Of a DNA stretch of 64,000 nt, positions 6,967 through 14,939 are shown piece by piece; positions within the stretch are counted from its first letter, which is position 1; each line of letters opens with the position of its first letter. The translations under genes were made by a program, and so were the position numbers. The DNA lies in contig NZ_FQXJ01000014.1 in the NCBI RefSeq assembly GCF_900129935.1, positions 1 through 64,000 of the forward strand, read 5' to 3'. A model generated the notes under the pieces. The model was not told the origin of the DNA, made no database searches, and was given only the letters and a program-made list of their open reading frames with translations. The stretch comes from Desulfosporosinus lacus DSM 15449 (GTDB lineage Bacteria; Bacillota; Desulfitobacteriia; Desulfitobacteriales; Desulfitobacteriaceae).

Positions 6967-7666
6967 GCTCCTTCACCGGAAACAGGAGTGCGGCAATTCC
7001 TGCTATCACTACCGTTAAAATAATAATTTTAAACCCTTGCGAGATTTGACTAAGGATGGGTACTTGGGAAAATAACAAACTCAGCAACATGGAGGACAAA
7101 ATGATTCCCGTCAACAGTTTGTTTCCCTTGGCCGGCGGAACGATCACAGCGATAAACATCCCGTACAGGGCAACACTTAAGGCGCTGATGATCCTTGCGG
7201 GTAAAATCTCCCCTGAAACAACACCACAAAAGGTACCCAGCATCCAGCCCGGTATACTGACGCTCATCAAACCGTAATTGTAGAAAGGGTTCAGTTTACC
7301 TTCTTTGCAAACGGATACCCCGAATATTTCATCCGTAACGCCGAAGGCCACCAGAAAGCGATGAGGCCAGCCTGCTCCTGCCTCGAATTTTTGCGATAAT
7401 GAACAGGACATCAGACAATATCTTAAATTAATGACCAGTTGGGTCAGGGCCATTTCCAGATAAGTCGCGGAAGTTCCGATTAAAGCCAGTGCCCCGAATT
7501 GTCCGGCTGAAGTCAGGTTGGCTCCGGACATGAAGACGGCCTGAAAGGGCGTCAGCCCGGCCTTCTTCGCCACAATGCCAAAGGTAAAAGAAACCGCGAA
7601 GTAGCCGAGAGCGATGGGGATACCGTCCTTGATTCCGTTTTTCCAGGGAATAATCTTGTTGCTCAT
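6950..7666 (-). CDS. azlC: AzlC-family branched-chain amino acid exporter large subunit
   Basis: 238 residues and typical AzlC features: IPIALGYFAVSFTFGIVAKK near the start, the GANLTSAGQFGALAL motif, and about seven membrane helices. It is predicted to export branched-chain amino acids (azaleucine resistance) together with AzlD. AGAGGT precedes the ATG. It is divergent from a LysR-type gene 119 bases away, the usual arrangement for its regulator. Confidence 0.9.
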   Translation of the reverse strand: MSNKIIPWKNGIKDGIPIALGYFAVSFTFGIVAKKAGLTPFQAVFMSGANLTSAGQFGALALIGTSATYLEMALTQLVINLRYCLMSCSLSQKFEAGAGWPHRFLVAFGVTDEIFGVSVCKEGKLNPFYNYGLMSVSIPGWMLGTFCGVVSGEILPARIISALSVALYGMFIAVIVPPAKGNKLLTGIILSSMLLSLLFSQVPILSQISQGFKIIILTVVIAGIAALLFPVKELADER

Positions 7667-7785
7667 TGAAACTTACCTCTTATCAATCCTCATATTTCTT
7701 ATCATCATACTCTCCCCTCTTGACATAAGTAAAACGAATTTCCATAATGTACATATAAGAATCTCTAATGTATATGAGGTGAGCA

Positions 7786-8673
7786 ATGAACCGCTATCAA
7801 GCTTTTATGAAAATCATCGAGACAGGAAGTTTTACCAAAGCCGCTGAGGAACTCGGTTACACCCAATCCGCTATCAGCCAGATGGTCCGCGCCCTGGAGG
7901 ATGAACTCTCTACCATACTCCTTTTGCGTTCGCGCAAGGGGATCGCCCTGACGCCTGATGCCGAAGAATTCATGCCCTACATTAAAGCGGTCCATAATTC
8001 CCACCGGGAGCTTGAGGAAAAACACCGGGAAATGCAAGGACTGCAAAAAGGGATTATTCGCATTGGCACCTTTTCAAGCATTTCCAGCAATTGGCTGCCT
8101 AATTTGATCAGAGATTTTAAAGCCAGGTACCCTTCGGTATGCTTCGAACTTCACCAGGGGGAGTACACTAGCATTGCCCAGTTAATTAAAGAAGGAAGCG
8201 TGGATTTCGGCTTTGTCAATCCCGACGCTCAAGCTGTATCAGAACTCAAGACCATCCCCCTCCAACAAGACGAAATGCTGGTAGTGGTGCCTAAAAACCA
8301 CCCCTTAACTCGCAAAAAGAAAACTTTACTCCAGGACCTGGTCAATGAAGCCTTTATCCTTTTAGATGAAGGTCAATTAAGCGTGCCCATGGAGTTTTTT
8401 AAACGGGAAAATCTCCACCCCAATATCCAATACCGTGTTCATGACGACTATACGATTATGTCCATGATTGAAAGCGGCTTGGGAATATCTATTCTGCCGA
8501 AACTAATCATCAGCAGGTCCCCTTATCATATCGCAACCTTGGAGCTGTCCCCACCCATTGTCCGCACCATCTCCCTGGCCTTTAAAAACAAGAAGGTATT
8601 GCCCATTGCCAGTCGGTACTTTATGGATTTCATTGTGGAGGAGTATGGAAGGAATACTCAAGTCACCTGTTGA
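7786..8673 (+). CDS. LysR-family transcriptional regulator, probably of azlCD
   Basis: 295 residues. Residues 1-60 are the LysR winged helix-turn-helix (MNRYQAFMKIIETGSFTKAA, then GYTQSAISQMVRALE). Residues 88-290 are the periplasmic-binding-like effector domain. GAGGTGAGC lies 5 bases before the ATG. Divergence from azlC and the short shared intergenic region suggest that it regulates azlCD. The inducer is unknown. Confidence 0.9.
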   Translation: MNRYQAFMKIIETGSFTKAAEELGYTQSAISQMVRALEDELSTILLLRSRKGIALTPDAEEFMPYIKAVHNSHRELEEKHREMQGLQKGIIRIGTFSSISSNWLPNLIRDFKARYPSVCFELHQGEYTSIAQLIKEGSVDFGFVNPDAQAVSELKTIPLQQDEMLVVVPKNHPLTRKKKTLLQDLVNEAFILLDEGQLSVPMEFFKRENLHPNIQYRVHDDYTIMSMIESGLGISILPKLIISRSPYHIATLELSPPIVRTISLAFKNKKVLPIASRYFMDFIVEEYGRNTQVTC

Positions 8674-8677
8674 ATGG

Positions 8678-8728
8678 AATAAGCGGCCTGTTCAATCATA
8701 TACGTGCACGATTGAACAGCCGCTTATT
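8678..8728. terminator. hairpin after the LysR gene
   Basis: AATAAGCGGC and TGTTCAATC pair with complementary arms, with one bulged C and an eleven-base loop. It starts 4 bases after the LysR stop codon. There is no long U-tract, so it may terminate or stabilise the 3' end. Confidence 0.6.
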
Positions 8729-8963
8729 CGCATCAGGAATTGGCTCCGGACTTTTTATGTTCGCCGCACCTGATTTGTATTTGGTCATTTTTTGTAAGAA
8801 TAGTTGGTTAAGGTCACAATACTTAAAAACAGTTTTATAAATAACTGTTATATTCTAATCCCAAAAGCATGGAGGATAAAGTAGCAGGTCACTATGAAAA
8901 AACCTATAAAATACTTATGCCAATGATCTAGCTCTAAATTCATACGTCTAACACTATCCAAGA

Positions 8964-8993
8964 GTGATATTTTAAATCAAACTGTGGTATACT
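8964..8993 (+). promoter_or_regulatory. promoter for the candidate antitoxin RNA
   Basis: The -10 TATACT at 8988-8993 is preceded by TGG (extended -10). GTGATA at 8964-8969, 18 bases upstream, is a partial -35. The next 110 bases run antisense to the end of the toxin gene. Confidence 0.5.
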
Positions 8994-8999
8994 ATAGTA

Positions 9000-9115
9000 A
9001 AAGAGGAGCCATGTTGTTCGCATGACTCCAAATGTAACAGCCACTTAAAGAGCGGACGGCGTCAAAGAGTGCGGAATAGACCGAATCCTTAGGCAGAGGC
9101 GGTCTATTTCCGTTT
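9000..9115 (+). ncRNA. candidate antisense RNA antitoxin (RatA-like)
   Basis: A transcript from the TATACT promoter would run toward the toxin gene and end at a strong hairpin near 9074-9112, where GGAATAGACCG pairs with CGGTCTATTTCC. That hairpin includes the last codons and stop of the toxin ORF, so the two RNAs overlap tail to tail. This is the layout of txpA/ratA-type type I systems. A second hairpin (GGAG-CATG...CATG-CTCC) lies near the 5' end. It is inferred from position and promoter only. Confidence 0.45.
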
Positions 9116-9187
9116 ATGGAATGAAAGTATTAACACTACCAATGTTGCAAATGAAATCATCAGCATCAAAGTCTGGTATACTTCCAT
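9104..9187 (-). CDS. putative holin-like toxin (Hol_Tox family), type I toxin
   Basis: A 27-residue peptide, MEVYQTLMLMISFATLVVLI then LSFHKRK. It matches the small putative holin-like toxin family (YQALMLMISFGTLVVLLLS-type core): one membrane helix and a basic C-terminus. GGGAGGTGAT lies just before the ATG and is sequestered in a hairpin (9188-9214). A promoter with an extended -10 lies upstream, and an opposing RNA overlaps the 3' end. The expected role is a membrane-acting toxin silenced by the antisense RNA. Confidence 0.8.
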   Translation of the reverse strand: MEVYQTLMLMISFATLVVLILSFHKRK

Positions 9188-9214
9188 GGCATCACCTCCC
9201 TTCGGAGGAATGCC
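9188..9214 (-). promoter_or_regulatory. Shine-Dalgarno-sequestering hairpin of the toxin mRNA
   Basis: In the mRNA, GGCAT-T-CCTCC pairs with GGAGG-TG-ATGCC around GAAG, so the GGAGG ribosome site is buried immediately before the start codon. Occluded ribosome sites are common in type I toxin mRNAs. Confidence 0.7.
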
Positions 9215-9248
9215 GACCGCCCTGCAAGCCTTTTTCTGTTACAAATAA

Positions 9249-9257
9249 ATTATAGCA
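9249..9257 (-). promoter_or_regulatory. extended -10 promoter of the toxin gene
   Basis: TGCTATAAT on the minus strand, with no good -35. Transcription would start near 9242, giving a leader of about 55 bases that contains the sequestering hairpin. Confidence 0.55.
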
Positions 9258-9369
9258 TACAAGCACTCAATTTTGGGTGCCTTTTATTATGTCTAAAAGG
9301 AGGTCCTATCTTAACATCTTATCAAAAGCCTCCTGCTTGTTATTCCATTTGCCTAAGAGGCGAACCATT

Positions 9370-9452
9370 CACTTTTGAAACCAAAGTCGTAACATGCCTT
9401 CCTAACGGACTTTCACCGGCTAGTTAATCGCTATGCCTGGCGCACCAGATAA
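9370..9452 (-). other. possible group II intron 5' fragment
   Basis: On the minus strand GTGCGCCAGGCATAGCG is followed by TTAACTAGCCGGTGAAAGTC. GUGCGxC at the start and GCCGGUGAAAGUCCG are reminiscent of domain I of bacterial group II introns. No reverse transcriptase or domain V is present, so at most a dead fragment remains. Confidence 0.3.
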
Positions 9453-9454
9453 AT

Positions 9455-10363
9455 TTACGCTTTATGGCTCATATGACGTTTGAAAGGATAGGGTCGCTCC
9501 AATTTATCTAATTTAAGTAGCAAAACCCCGGATATAATAAGTAATCCTCCAAGCAGTTGGCTGCTTGTCAGTGTTTCTCCTAGAATGAAACCAGCCAATA
9601 CGATCGTTATTGCAGGTTCCATGGTACTTAAGATAGAAGCTCGGCTGGCTCCTAAAAGAGATAGCCCTTTTTGATAACAAAAAAGAGGGATAACCGTACA
9701 TAATATGGCAGTTCCAAGGCCCACGATCCACAGGTTTAACTGGGTGTGACCCAAAAAGACATTGGTCGAGGGATAAATGGCAATAGTAGCGAACAAACAA
9801 ATGATGCTTGTAGAAGCGGATACAGTAAATGGATCCGCCTTTTCGCAAAGATACTGTCCAAGGATATTGTAAAGGGCATAAAATAGGGCAGATAACACAC
9901 CATAAAAAAAGCCCGGCATGCTGATTTTTTGCCCTGACATATTTACAACATCTACAACCAGCAAGCAACCGAAAAAGGCAATAAGCAAAGTTACTCCTTT
10001 AACAAAGGATATTTTCTCTTTAAAAATCATGGCGGACATAAGTACAACCATTAGAGGATAGGTATAAAGCAATATATTAGTAAGGGTGGCAGACATATAC
10101 TTAATGGATAGAAAGTAGGAATATGAACATCCAAAAAACAGTAATCCCTGGAGGGTTAATAAAACAAAACAAGATTTCGATATCTTGAAGCCCTTTTTTC
10201 TACTGACCAACCGGATAAAAACCATTAAGCTACTGGCTATGAAAAATCGTGAGAATAACATGAGATCCATGGTTAAACCCAGGTTATACCCCCATTTCAC
10301 GAATATGGGCAAAGCCCCATAGCCTATTGCAGCGAAAATAATTAATAGATAACCATTTAGCAT
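9455..10363 (-). CDS. EamA/DMT-superfamily transporter
   Basis: 302 residues, ten predicted helices in two EamA repeats (AIGYGALPIFVKWGY near residue 12; GVLSALFYALYNILGQYL in the second). AAGGGAAA lies shortly before the ATG. The short basic C-terminus (YPFKRHMSHKA) is cytosolic. It is only distantly similar to the EamA protein at 4145-5122. The substrate is unknown and it stands alone. Confidence 0.85.
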   Translation of the reverse strand: MLNGYLLIIFAAIGYGALPIFVKWGYNLGLTMDLMLFSRFFIASSLMVFIRLVSRKKGFKISKSCFVLLTLQGLLFFGCSYSYFLSIKYMSATLTNILLYTYPLMVVLMSAMIFKEKISFVKGVTLLIAFFGCLLVVDVVNMSGQKISMPGFFYGVLSALFYALYNILGQYLCEKADPFTVSASTSIICLFATIAIYPSTNVFLGHTQLNLWIVGLGTAILCTVIPLFCYQKGLSLLGASRASILSTMEPAITIVLAGFILGETLTSSQLLGGLLIISGVLLLKLDKLERPYPFKRHMSHKA

Positions 10364-11011
10364 GTCATTATTTCCCTTCTCCTGTCACATATTACTCGAT
10401 ATTCAAGAGCCCCATTATAAGTAACGAACTGACTATCTGTCAAATACCTAAGAATGATACCGGGTATACACATCTTCGATTCCTTTTATTTGGGAGGCAC
10501 TCCTTTTCAATAGCAATATTCTCATTTTCTAATGTATGAAGGGGTATACCATGTTCACAAGAAAATCAACGCTGAGCTAAAACTGGCCTTCTAGGCTTCG
10601 TTAAAACATCGTAATTTCTGCAAACCTGATTTAGCTCCTTTATAAATGCTAATAACTAAAACATGCCCCATGGTGGGCACATTAAAGCTCAAGCTATCCG
10701 GTTTACGTAGGCAATTTAAACTTACAGCCTTCAATATAAAAATTCGTCGGTTTTGAGGTGACTAATCTAGATTAGTGAGACCTCAAAACCGCCGAATTTT
10801 AATCACCTCATTATAAGCAGTTGGTGATTTCGGAAAAATTTTTATTCAACTAAATTGGCGTGATTGCGTGGATATTACGCTGCTTGACTGTGATTTGGGC
10901 AAGGGCTGCACGATGAATTCTAGAATATTGCATTCACTGCCACAGAAAATGAATTGATAAAGACAACTTATTGCACGAACAACTGAGAAGGCAACGGAGG
11001 CAATAGCTAAC
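10364..11011. other. long intergenic region with a dispersed hairpin
   Basis: About 650 bases. It contains hairpin copy 2 (10739-10800). Short peptide-like fragments occur on both strands (for example near 10855-10990) but none has a start, ribosome site and recognisable family. It is probably a graveyard of decayed genes. Confidence 0.5.
10739..10800. repeat. dispersed 60-bp hairpin, copy 2 of 3
   Basis: AAAATTCGTCGGTTTTGAGG pairs with CCTCAAAACCGCCGAATTTT (one mismatch) around a self-complementary centre ACTAATCTAGATTAGT. The tail AATCACCTCAT follows, as in copies 1 and 3. Confidence 0.85.
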
Positions 11012-11227
11012 TCAAATACTTGTTATCTTTTCGGTTACAATCAGCTCTACGATCCGAGCATCGACCATCCCGCTCTTTTTAGCTCCTTTAAGATGTTCCT
11101 CAATTACAGAGAATTTCTCCAGTGGGAAGACACTGGCTTTATCCATTTCAACACATTGATAACTTTCCCTAGATACCCTTAGAAATTTATCCTTGAATTT
11201 TAAGGCATAAAGTTGTATAGCTGCTCA
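11012..11227 (-). pseudogene. unidentified coding remnant
   Basis: An open frame of about 70 codons ends KKSGMVDARIVELIVTEKITSI before TGA. The composition is protein-like but there is no start codon with a ribosome site; the ATG near the 5' end is in another frame. It is probably the C-terminal piece of a lost gene. No family is assigned. Confidence 0.3.
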
Positions 11228-11264
11228 TCCTCTCTCATTTACAAAGTAAACGTTAGTAAACAAT

Positions 11265-12383
11265 TTACATGGCTAAAGCCTTCTGAGTTAGTTTTTCCAA
11301 TTTGTCTAATCCTTTTTGAGGACTATGATTTTGTTCCTCTACCCAATCTCGTAATTTACCAATGGCTTTTCCACTAGCAATAATTTCTTTGGCTTGGTTA
11401 AACCCTGCCTTTATTGTGGCGCATTGGTTCATGAGATAAAATATCAGAGCGGCATTTAAACACACAATATCTGAGCGGGATCCCAAATCTTTGCCATTTA
11501 ACAAGGCTATCATGCGGATGGCCTCTTGCTCCAGGTTATTGAGTGATGCTACCTCATCTCGATTGCCTCGCTTGATCCCCAGGTCTTCGGGAGTAAATGA
11601 ATACTGTACTATTCTACCGTCTTCCTTTAATTCAGCAATAAAGGTCTCTCCCAAGTTAGACGCTTCATCCATCCCTAAAGTTCCATCTTCAGTCACTCCA
11701 TGGACAACGATTGCCTTTAGATAACCAACCTCCTTCATTACCTTGGCAACGGGTTCTAACATTTCTTTTGCATATACCCCACGCACTCCGTATTTTGGCA
11801 GAGCTGGGTTGGCCAGAGAGGCCGCGATATTGAGAACCGTCCCAAAAGAAATTTGAGAAAGAATTCTTCCTAACGCTTGAGGATGAACCTTAGGACTCAT
11901 CCCATTGAATATTCCGATCCCTGCCTTTTCAATGCTTTTTTTTACTATATCTGTATTGCATTCGACGTCGACACCCAGTTCTTCCAGAATATCAATGGTG
12001 CCGCAATAGGAGGTAATAGCTCTGGATCCATGTTTGGCCATGGTAATTCCATTGGCTGCAGCGATAATCGAAGCAGCCGTACTGATATTGAAGGTTTTGA
12101 AAGCATCCATTCCGGTACCGGAATTATCCACTAGGGGAAACTCCGTTTCAGAAATTACTTTTACCGTATCAAGTTCATAAATAGCCTCCCAACTTCCAGC
12201 AATCTCCTCGGCCGTTTCCCCTTTCGCTGCCAGAGCGGCTAAAAAGGCTCCTTGATGCATATCCGATTGCTCATTACGGAGGATTTGAGAAAATACTGCT
12301 TTGGATTCATTCCTAGTGATATTTTGGGCATGAATTAACCTGGCTATGATTGACCCGAATTCTTTGGCTTTTTCCATTGACAT
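11265..12383 (-). CDS. TrpD-like phosphoribosyltransferase (anthranilate PRTase family)
   Basis: 372 residues, slightly longer than classical TrpD (about 340). The N-terminal helical dimerisation domain is followed by the PRPP-binding motif NSGTGMD (residues 87-93), KTFNIST (96-102), KHGSR (117-121) and GTIDILEELGVDVE. GMDEAS later supplies the acidic DE pair that binds magnesium. These keep the nucleoside phosphorylase/phosphoribosyltransferase fold chemistry. No other trp gene is nearby. It lies 12 bases after a zinc alcohol dehydrogenase and downstream of a cobalamin riboswitch, so a role outside tryptophan synthesis, perhaps making a nucleotide-like adduct, is likely. The acceptor substrate is unknown. 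Confidence 0.8.
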   Translation of the reverse strand: MSMEKAKEFGSIIARLIHAQNITRNESKAVFSQILRNEQSDMHQGAFLAALAAKGETAEEIAGSWEAIYELDTVKVISETEFPLVDNSGTGMDAFKTFNISTAASIIAAANGITMAKHGSRAITSYCGTIDILEELGVDVECNTDIVKKSIEKAGIGIFNGMSPKVHPQALGRILSQISFGTVLNIAASLANPALPKYGVRGVYAKEMLEPVAKVMKEVGYLKAIVVHGVTEDGTLGMDEASNLGETFIAELKEDGRIVQYSFTPEDLGIKRGNRDEVASLNNLEQEAIRMIALLNGKDLGSRSDIVCLNAALIFYLMNQCATIKAGFNQAKEIIASGKAIGKLRDWVEEQNHSPQKGLDKLEKLTQKALAM

Positions 12384-12395
12384 AAGAATACCCTC

Positions 12396-13430
12396 CTAAA
12401 ACTCTACGATAATTGATGTTTCAGACATCGTTCGCACCATCTCTAAACCGCTTTGTATTTCATCTAATGAAAGTCTTTGGGTGATCATATTTTTCACATT
12501 GACTTTATTTTCAGCTATTAGTCCCAAGGCATTTCTGTTATCAGATAGAGAGCACCCATAGGCTCCTGAAACCGATAGCTCTTTGTAGTGAATCATATTG
12601 AAATCAAAGCCCAAGGCTGCATTCCCTATTATTCCACTGAAAAAGCCGAAACGTCCTCTTTTTCCTAAAGCATTTATTCCTTGGCTAAAGGCCTCTATAC
12701 CCGGGCAACAGGGAATAGCGACATCCACTCCATCACCATTTGTAAGCAGCATTATTTCATTAACTAAATCTTTTTGATCTAAGTTGATCAAGTAATCAAA
12801 ATCAAACTTTTCCGCATTTTTTAGTCTCCTTTCGTTGATCTCAGCAACAATAATTTTCTTTACTCCACGAGCTCTGGCTAATTTGGAATTTAAGATTCCT
12901 AAGGGTCCCGCACCAATAATAAGCATAGAGTCCTCAGCTGAGACGACTAAAGAATTTTGCATGTTGACAGAACAGGCCAAAGGCTCAGTGAGGGCAGCCT
13001 CTGCATAGGAAATATGATCAGGGATCGTCTGGATTATTCCATTTTTGACCCCTCTGGAGGGAACTAATAAATACTCAGCAAAGCCACCATGCACGTGAAA
13101 TCCAATAATCTGGACAGAATCACATAAGTTATCTTGACCCCTTAAACAATAGTTACAAGTACCACATGGTATGCCGGGGGATACCTGAACCCTGTCCCCA
13201 ACAGAGACCTGATTGACACTCTGACCTCTGGCGACCACAGTGCCGGCGACCTCATGCCCTAAGATCCGCGGGGTTTTTAAATCTTTTTGTCCGTGCATTA
13301 AGCATTTCAGATCCGTACGGCATATTCCACAGGCCTTGGTCTTGATGAGGACTTCTCCCGGTCCGCATTGGGGAGTCTCCAGATTTGTTAGGGTCAGCTT
13401 TTCAATAGCTTCCAGTACAGCAGCTCTCAT
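12396..13430 (-). CDS. zinc-dependent alcohol dehydrogenase (medium-chain family)
   Basis: 344 residues. The catalytic zinc site is CGICRTD with GHEVAGTVVARG. The structural zinc loop is CGTCNYCLRGQDNLC. The Rossmann nucleotide site is IIGAGPLGILNSKLARARG. It belongs with sorbitol/threonine dehydrogenase-type MDR enzymes and probably oxidises or reduces a polyol or hydroxy acid with NAD(P). AAGGAGGAGC lies 4 bases before the ATG. It is the first gene after the cobalamin riboswitch, which is unusual for this family, and is cotranscribed with the TrpD-like gene. Confidence 0.85.
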   Translation of the reverse strand: MRAAVLEAIEKLTLTNLETPQCGPGEVLIKTKACGICRTDLKCLMHGQKDLKTPRILGHEVAGTVVARGQSVNQVSVGDRVQVSPGIPCGTCNYCLRGQDNLCDSVQIIGFHVHGGFAEYLLVPSRGVKNGIIQTIPDHISYAEAALTEPLACSVNMQNSLVVSAEDSMLIIGAGPLGILNSKLARARGVKKIIVAEINERRLKNAEKFDFDYLINLDQKDLVNEIMLLTNGDGVDVAIPCCPGIEAFSQGINALGKRGRFGFFSGIIGNAALGFDFNMIHYKELSVSGAYGCSLSDNRNALGLIAENKVNVKNMITQRLSLDEIQSGLEMVRTMSETSIIVEF

Positions 13431-13451
13431 TTTGCTCCTCCTTATAAAAAT

Positions 13452-13484
13452 AAAAAATCCACACTAAACATTAGCGTGGATTTT
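13452..13484 (-). terminator. intrinsic terminator of the cobalamin riboswitch
   Basis: On the minus strand AAATCCACGCTAATG... pairs with AGTGTGGATTT and is followed by a T-run, then AAGGAGG and the alcohol dehydrogenase start. It therefore forms the OFF structure of the leader. Confidence 0.8.
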
Positions 13485-13531
13485 CCATCATCCTCACAGG
13501 ACCTTTTTGTCTCGGTAAAGGTCACTCTTAT

Positions 13532-13680
13532 CTTAGGCAGGTCTCCTGACTCAGGATCATCGCCATTATGCCCCTTCCCCCAACTTTGGAGTGGTTGTTG
13601 GCATCGGCTAACCTATACAGTGGCGGGCCCGTCCGGGACTTACACCCGGTTCCCTATTCTCCCTTTACAGGGCACCTAAG
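13532..13680 (-). promoter_or_regulatory. cobalamin (B12) riboswitch aptamer
   Basis: Read on the minus strand it contains the conserved cobalamin riboswitch blocks in order: GGGAACCGGGTG, AAGTCCCGGACGGGCCCGCC, ACTGT, and finally GAGTCAGGAGACCTGCC (the B12 box). Outer helix CCTAAG/CTTAGG closes the element. The expression platform, with a terminator, lies between it and the alcohol dehydrogenase gene. Binding of adenosyl- or methylcobalamin is expected to switch the adh-trpD-like unit off. Confidence 0.95.
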
Positions 13681-13703
13681 AAAAAATTATTAATATGGTT
13701 AAA

Positions 13704-13731
13704 ATTATATCCAAAAAGTGGATCGTGTCAA
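13704..13731 (-). promoter_or_regulatory. consensus sigma-A promoter of the riboswitch leader
   Basis: TTGACA (13726-13731) and TATAAT (13704-13709) with a 16-base spacer. Transcription would begin about 15 bases before the aptamer, in the gap after the methyltransferase gene. Confidence 0.85.
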
Positions 13732-13849
13732 GGAGAATCCACAAGCTTTTTTGTCGTAATTGACTCCTTGTAGTTTCTCCGGCTGCAAGGTGTTCTTTCA
13801 ATGTTCATTTCCGGCTTTGGATTTAAACCTCATAAGTGATCCTATAAAA

Positions 13850-14917
13850 CTAATTATCGTACTGACCATAAAGGGTGACCGCCTTAACCATGGCAAAAAC
13901 ATTGATCGGTGGCGTCAGAGGGGGTAGAGCACAAGCCGGCATCAAAATATAACCACCAGAATGATTTTTCATTTTTTCAATGATTCCCCTGCTTGCTTCT
14001 AATACTTCTCTCGGAGTGCCCGTCTGTAGTAAAACAGTTGGAATATTACCACCAATAATTATGTTCTCCCCAAAAACACGGGCTACATGCTGAATGTCCA
14101 TCTCGTGACCGATGGTAATAGTAGACCTCACTTCCGGTCGGATTTCTTCGGTCCAGAGGTGCAGGTTCCGAGTATGATCACCGCAGAGATGAAAGACCCA
14201 TTTTTTCACACCCCTAGCTTTCAACTTGACACATATTTCCTTTACATATGGCAGACTAAACTTCTCAAAAATTTTCGGGGATACCAACGCTTGACACTCC
14301 AACGGATAGGTGGAAAAAACCGAACAGTTTTCAGGCCCAAACTCTGTTATGTATTGATCAGCAATTTGCAGGAGATAATCTGTGGCTAAACGCAACACCC
14401 TGTGCACTAACTCAGGTTCTTTATGCAACCAGCGTAATAATAGATCAAGTCCAACGATCGTCCCTGCAATACCCATGGGGGACCCACCAGGAATAGAGAC
14501 TGAATAACCCTTAGCACGAGCCAATCTGGCAAACTGGTGCATCTTGCTGAAGGCAGGAGCGGTTTCCAGATCGGGGATCCGCAGGTTCTCTAAGTCTAGG
14601 GGGTTTTCTACGGCATGTCTGGTTAGTTTTGGTAAAGAAATCCGAGGAGAGGAGGGAATTTGGAGATCTCCACCGAAATCCCACCCGCTCCATTCAGGAA
14701 TACCATAAGATGGTGCTGAGTCATACTGGTAGAATTCTTTCGCCCATATTTGGGCCTCAAATGCCTTTTCTGGTTCGAGATAAAACTCCCTAGCAGACAT
14801 ATTACTAATGGCTGCAGCATGTAGGCTCACACTGGGATTTACCGGGACCCTATCCAAGCCTTGTTTATTGCTTAAAGCCTTCATCCGTTCTAACGATGTT
14901 AAGGTAGCCATACCCAT
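13850..14917 (-). CDS. MtaA/MtbA-type methyltransferase (UroD superfamily)
   Basis: 355 residues with the uroporphyrinogen decarboxylase fold used by methylcobamide:thiol methyltransferases. The zinc motif is H243-L-C245 (FHLCGDH), with a third ligand candidate Cys329 in MPACALPPLTPP, the HxC...C pattern of MtaA/MtbA/CmuA. It probably moves a methyl group between a corrinoid protein and an acceptor thiol or folate. No corrinoid protein or MttB/MtaB partner is adjacent. It is the last gene of the ABC transporter/molybdoenzyme operon, 22 bases after the oxidoreductase, and lies just before the cobalamin riboswitch unit. Confidence 0.8.
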   Translation of the reverse strand: MGMATLTSLERMKALSNKQGLDRVPVNPSVSLHAAAISNMSAREFYLEPEKAFEAQIWAKEFYQYDSAPSYGIPEWSGWDFGGDLQIPSSPRISLPKLTRHAVENPLDLENLRIPDLETAPAFSKMHQFARLARAKGYSVSIPGGSPMGIAGTIVGLDLLLRWLHKEPELVHRVLRLATDYLLQIADQYITEFGPENCSVFSTYPLECQALVSPKIFEKFSLPYVKEICVKLKARGVKKWVFHLCGDHTRNLHLWTEEIRPEVRSTITIGHEMDIQHVARVFGENIIIGGNIPTVLLQTGTPREVLEASRGIIEKMKNHSGGYILMPACALPPLTPPINVFAMVKAVTLYGQYDN

Positions 14918-14939
14918 TTATCACCCTCTTTTATTGCAG

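Noticed and set aside
8872-8934. 20-codon ORF starting MEDKVAGHYEK
   Set aside because: No ribosome site before it and it stops after 20 codons; likely chance or a fragment.
11265-12383. Assigning trpD as a tryptophan biosynthesis gene
   Set aside because: The family match is clear but no other trp gene is present and the unit is under a cobalamin riboswitch, so a gene symbol was withheld.
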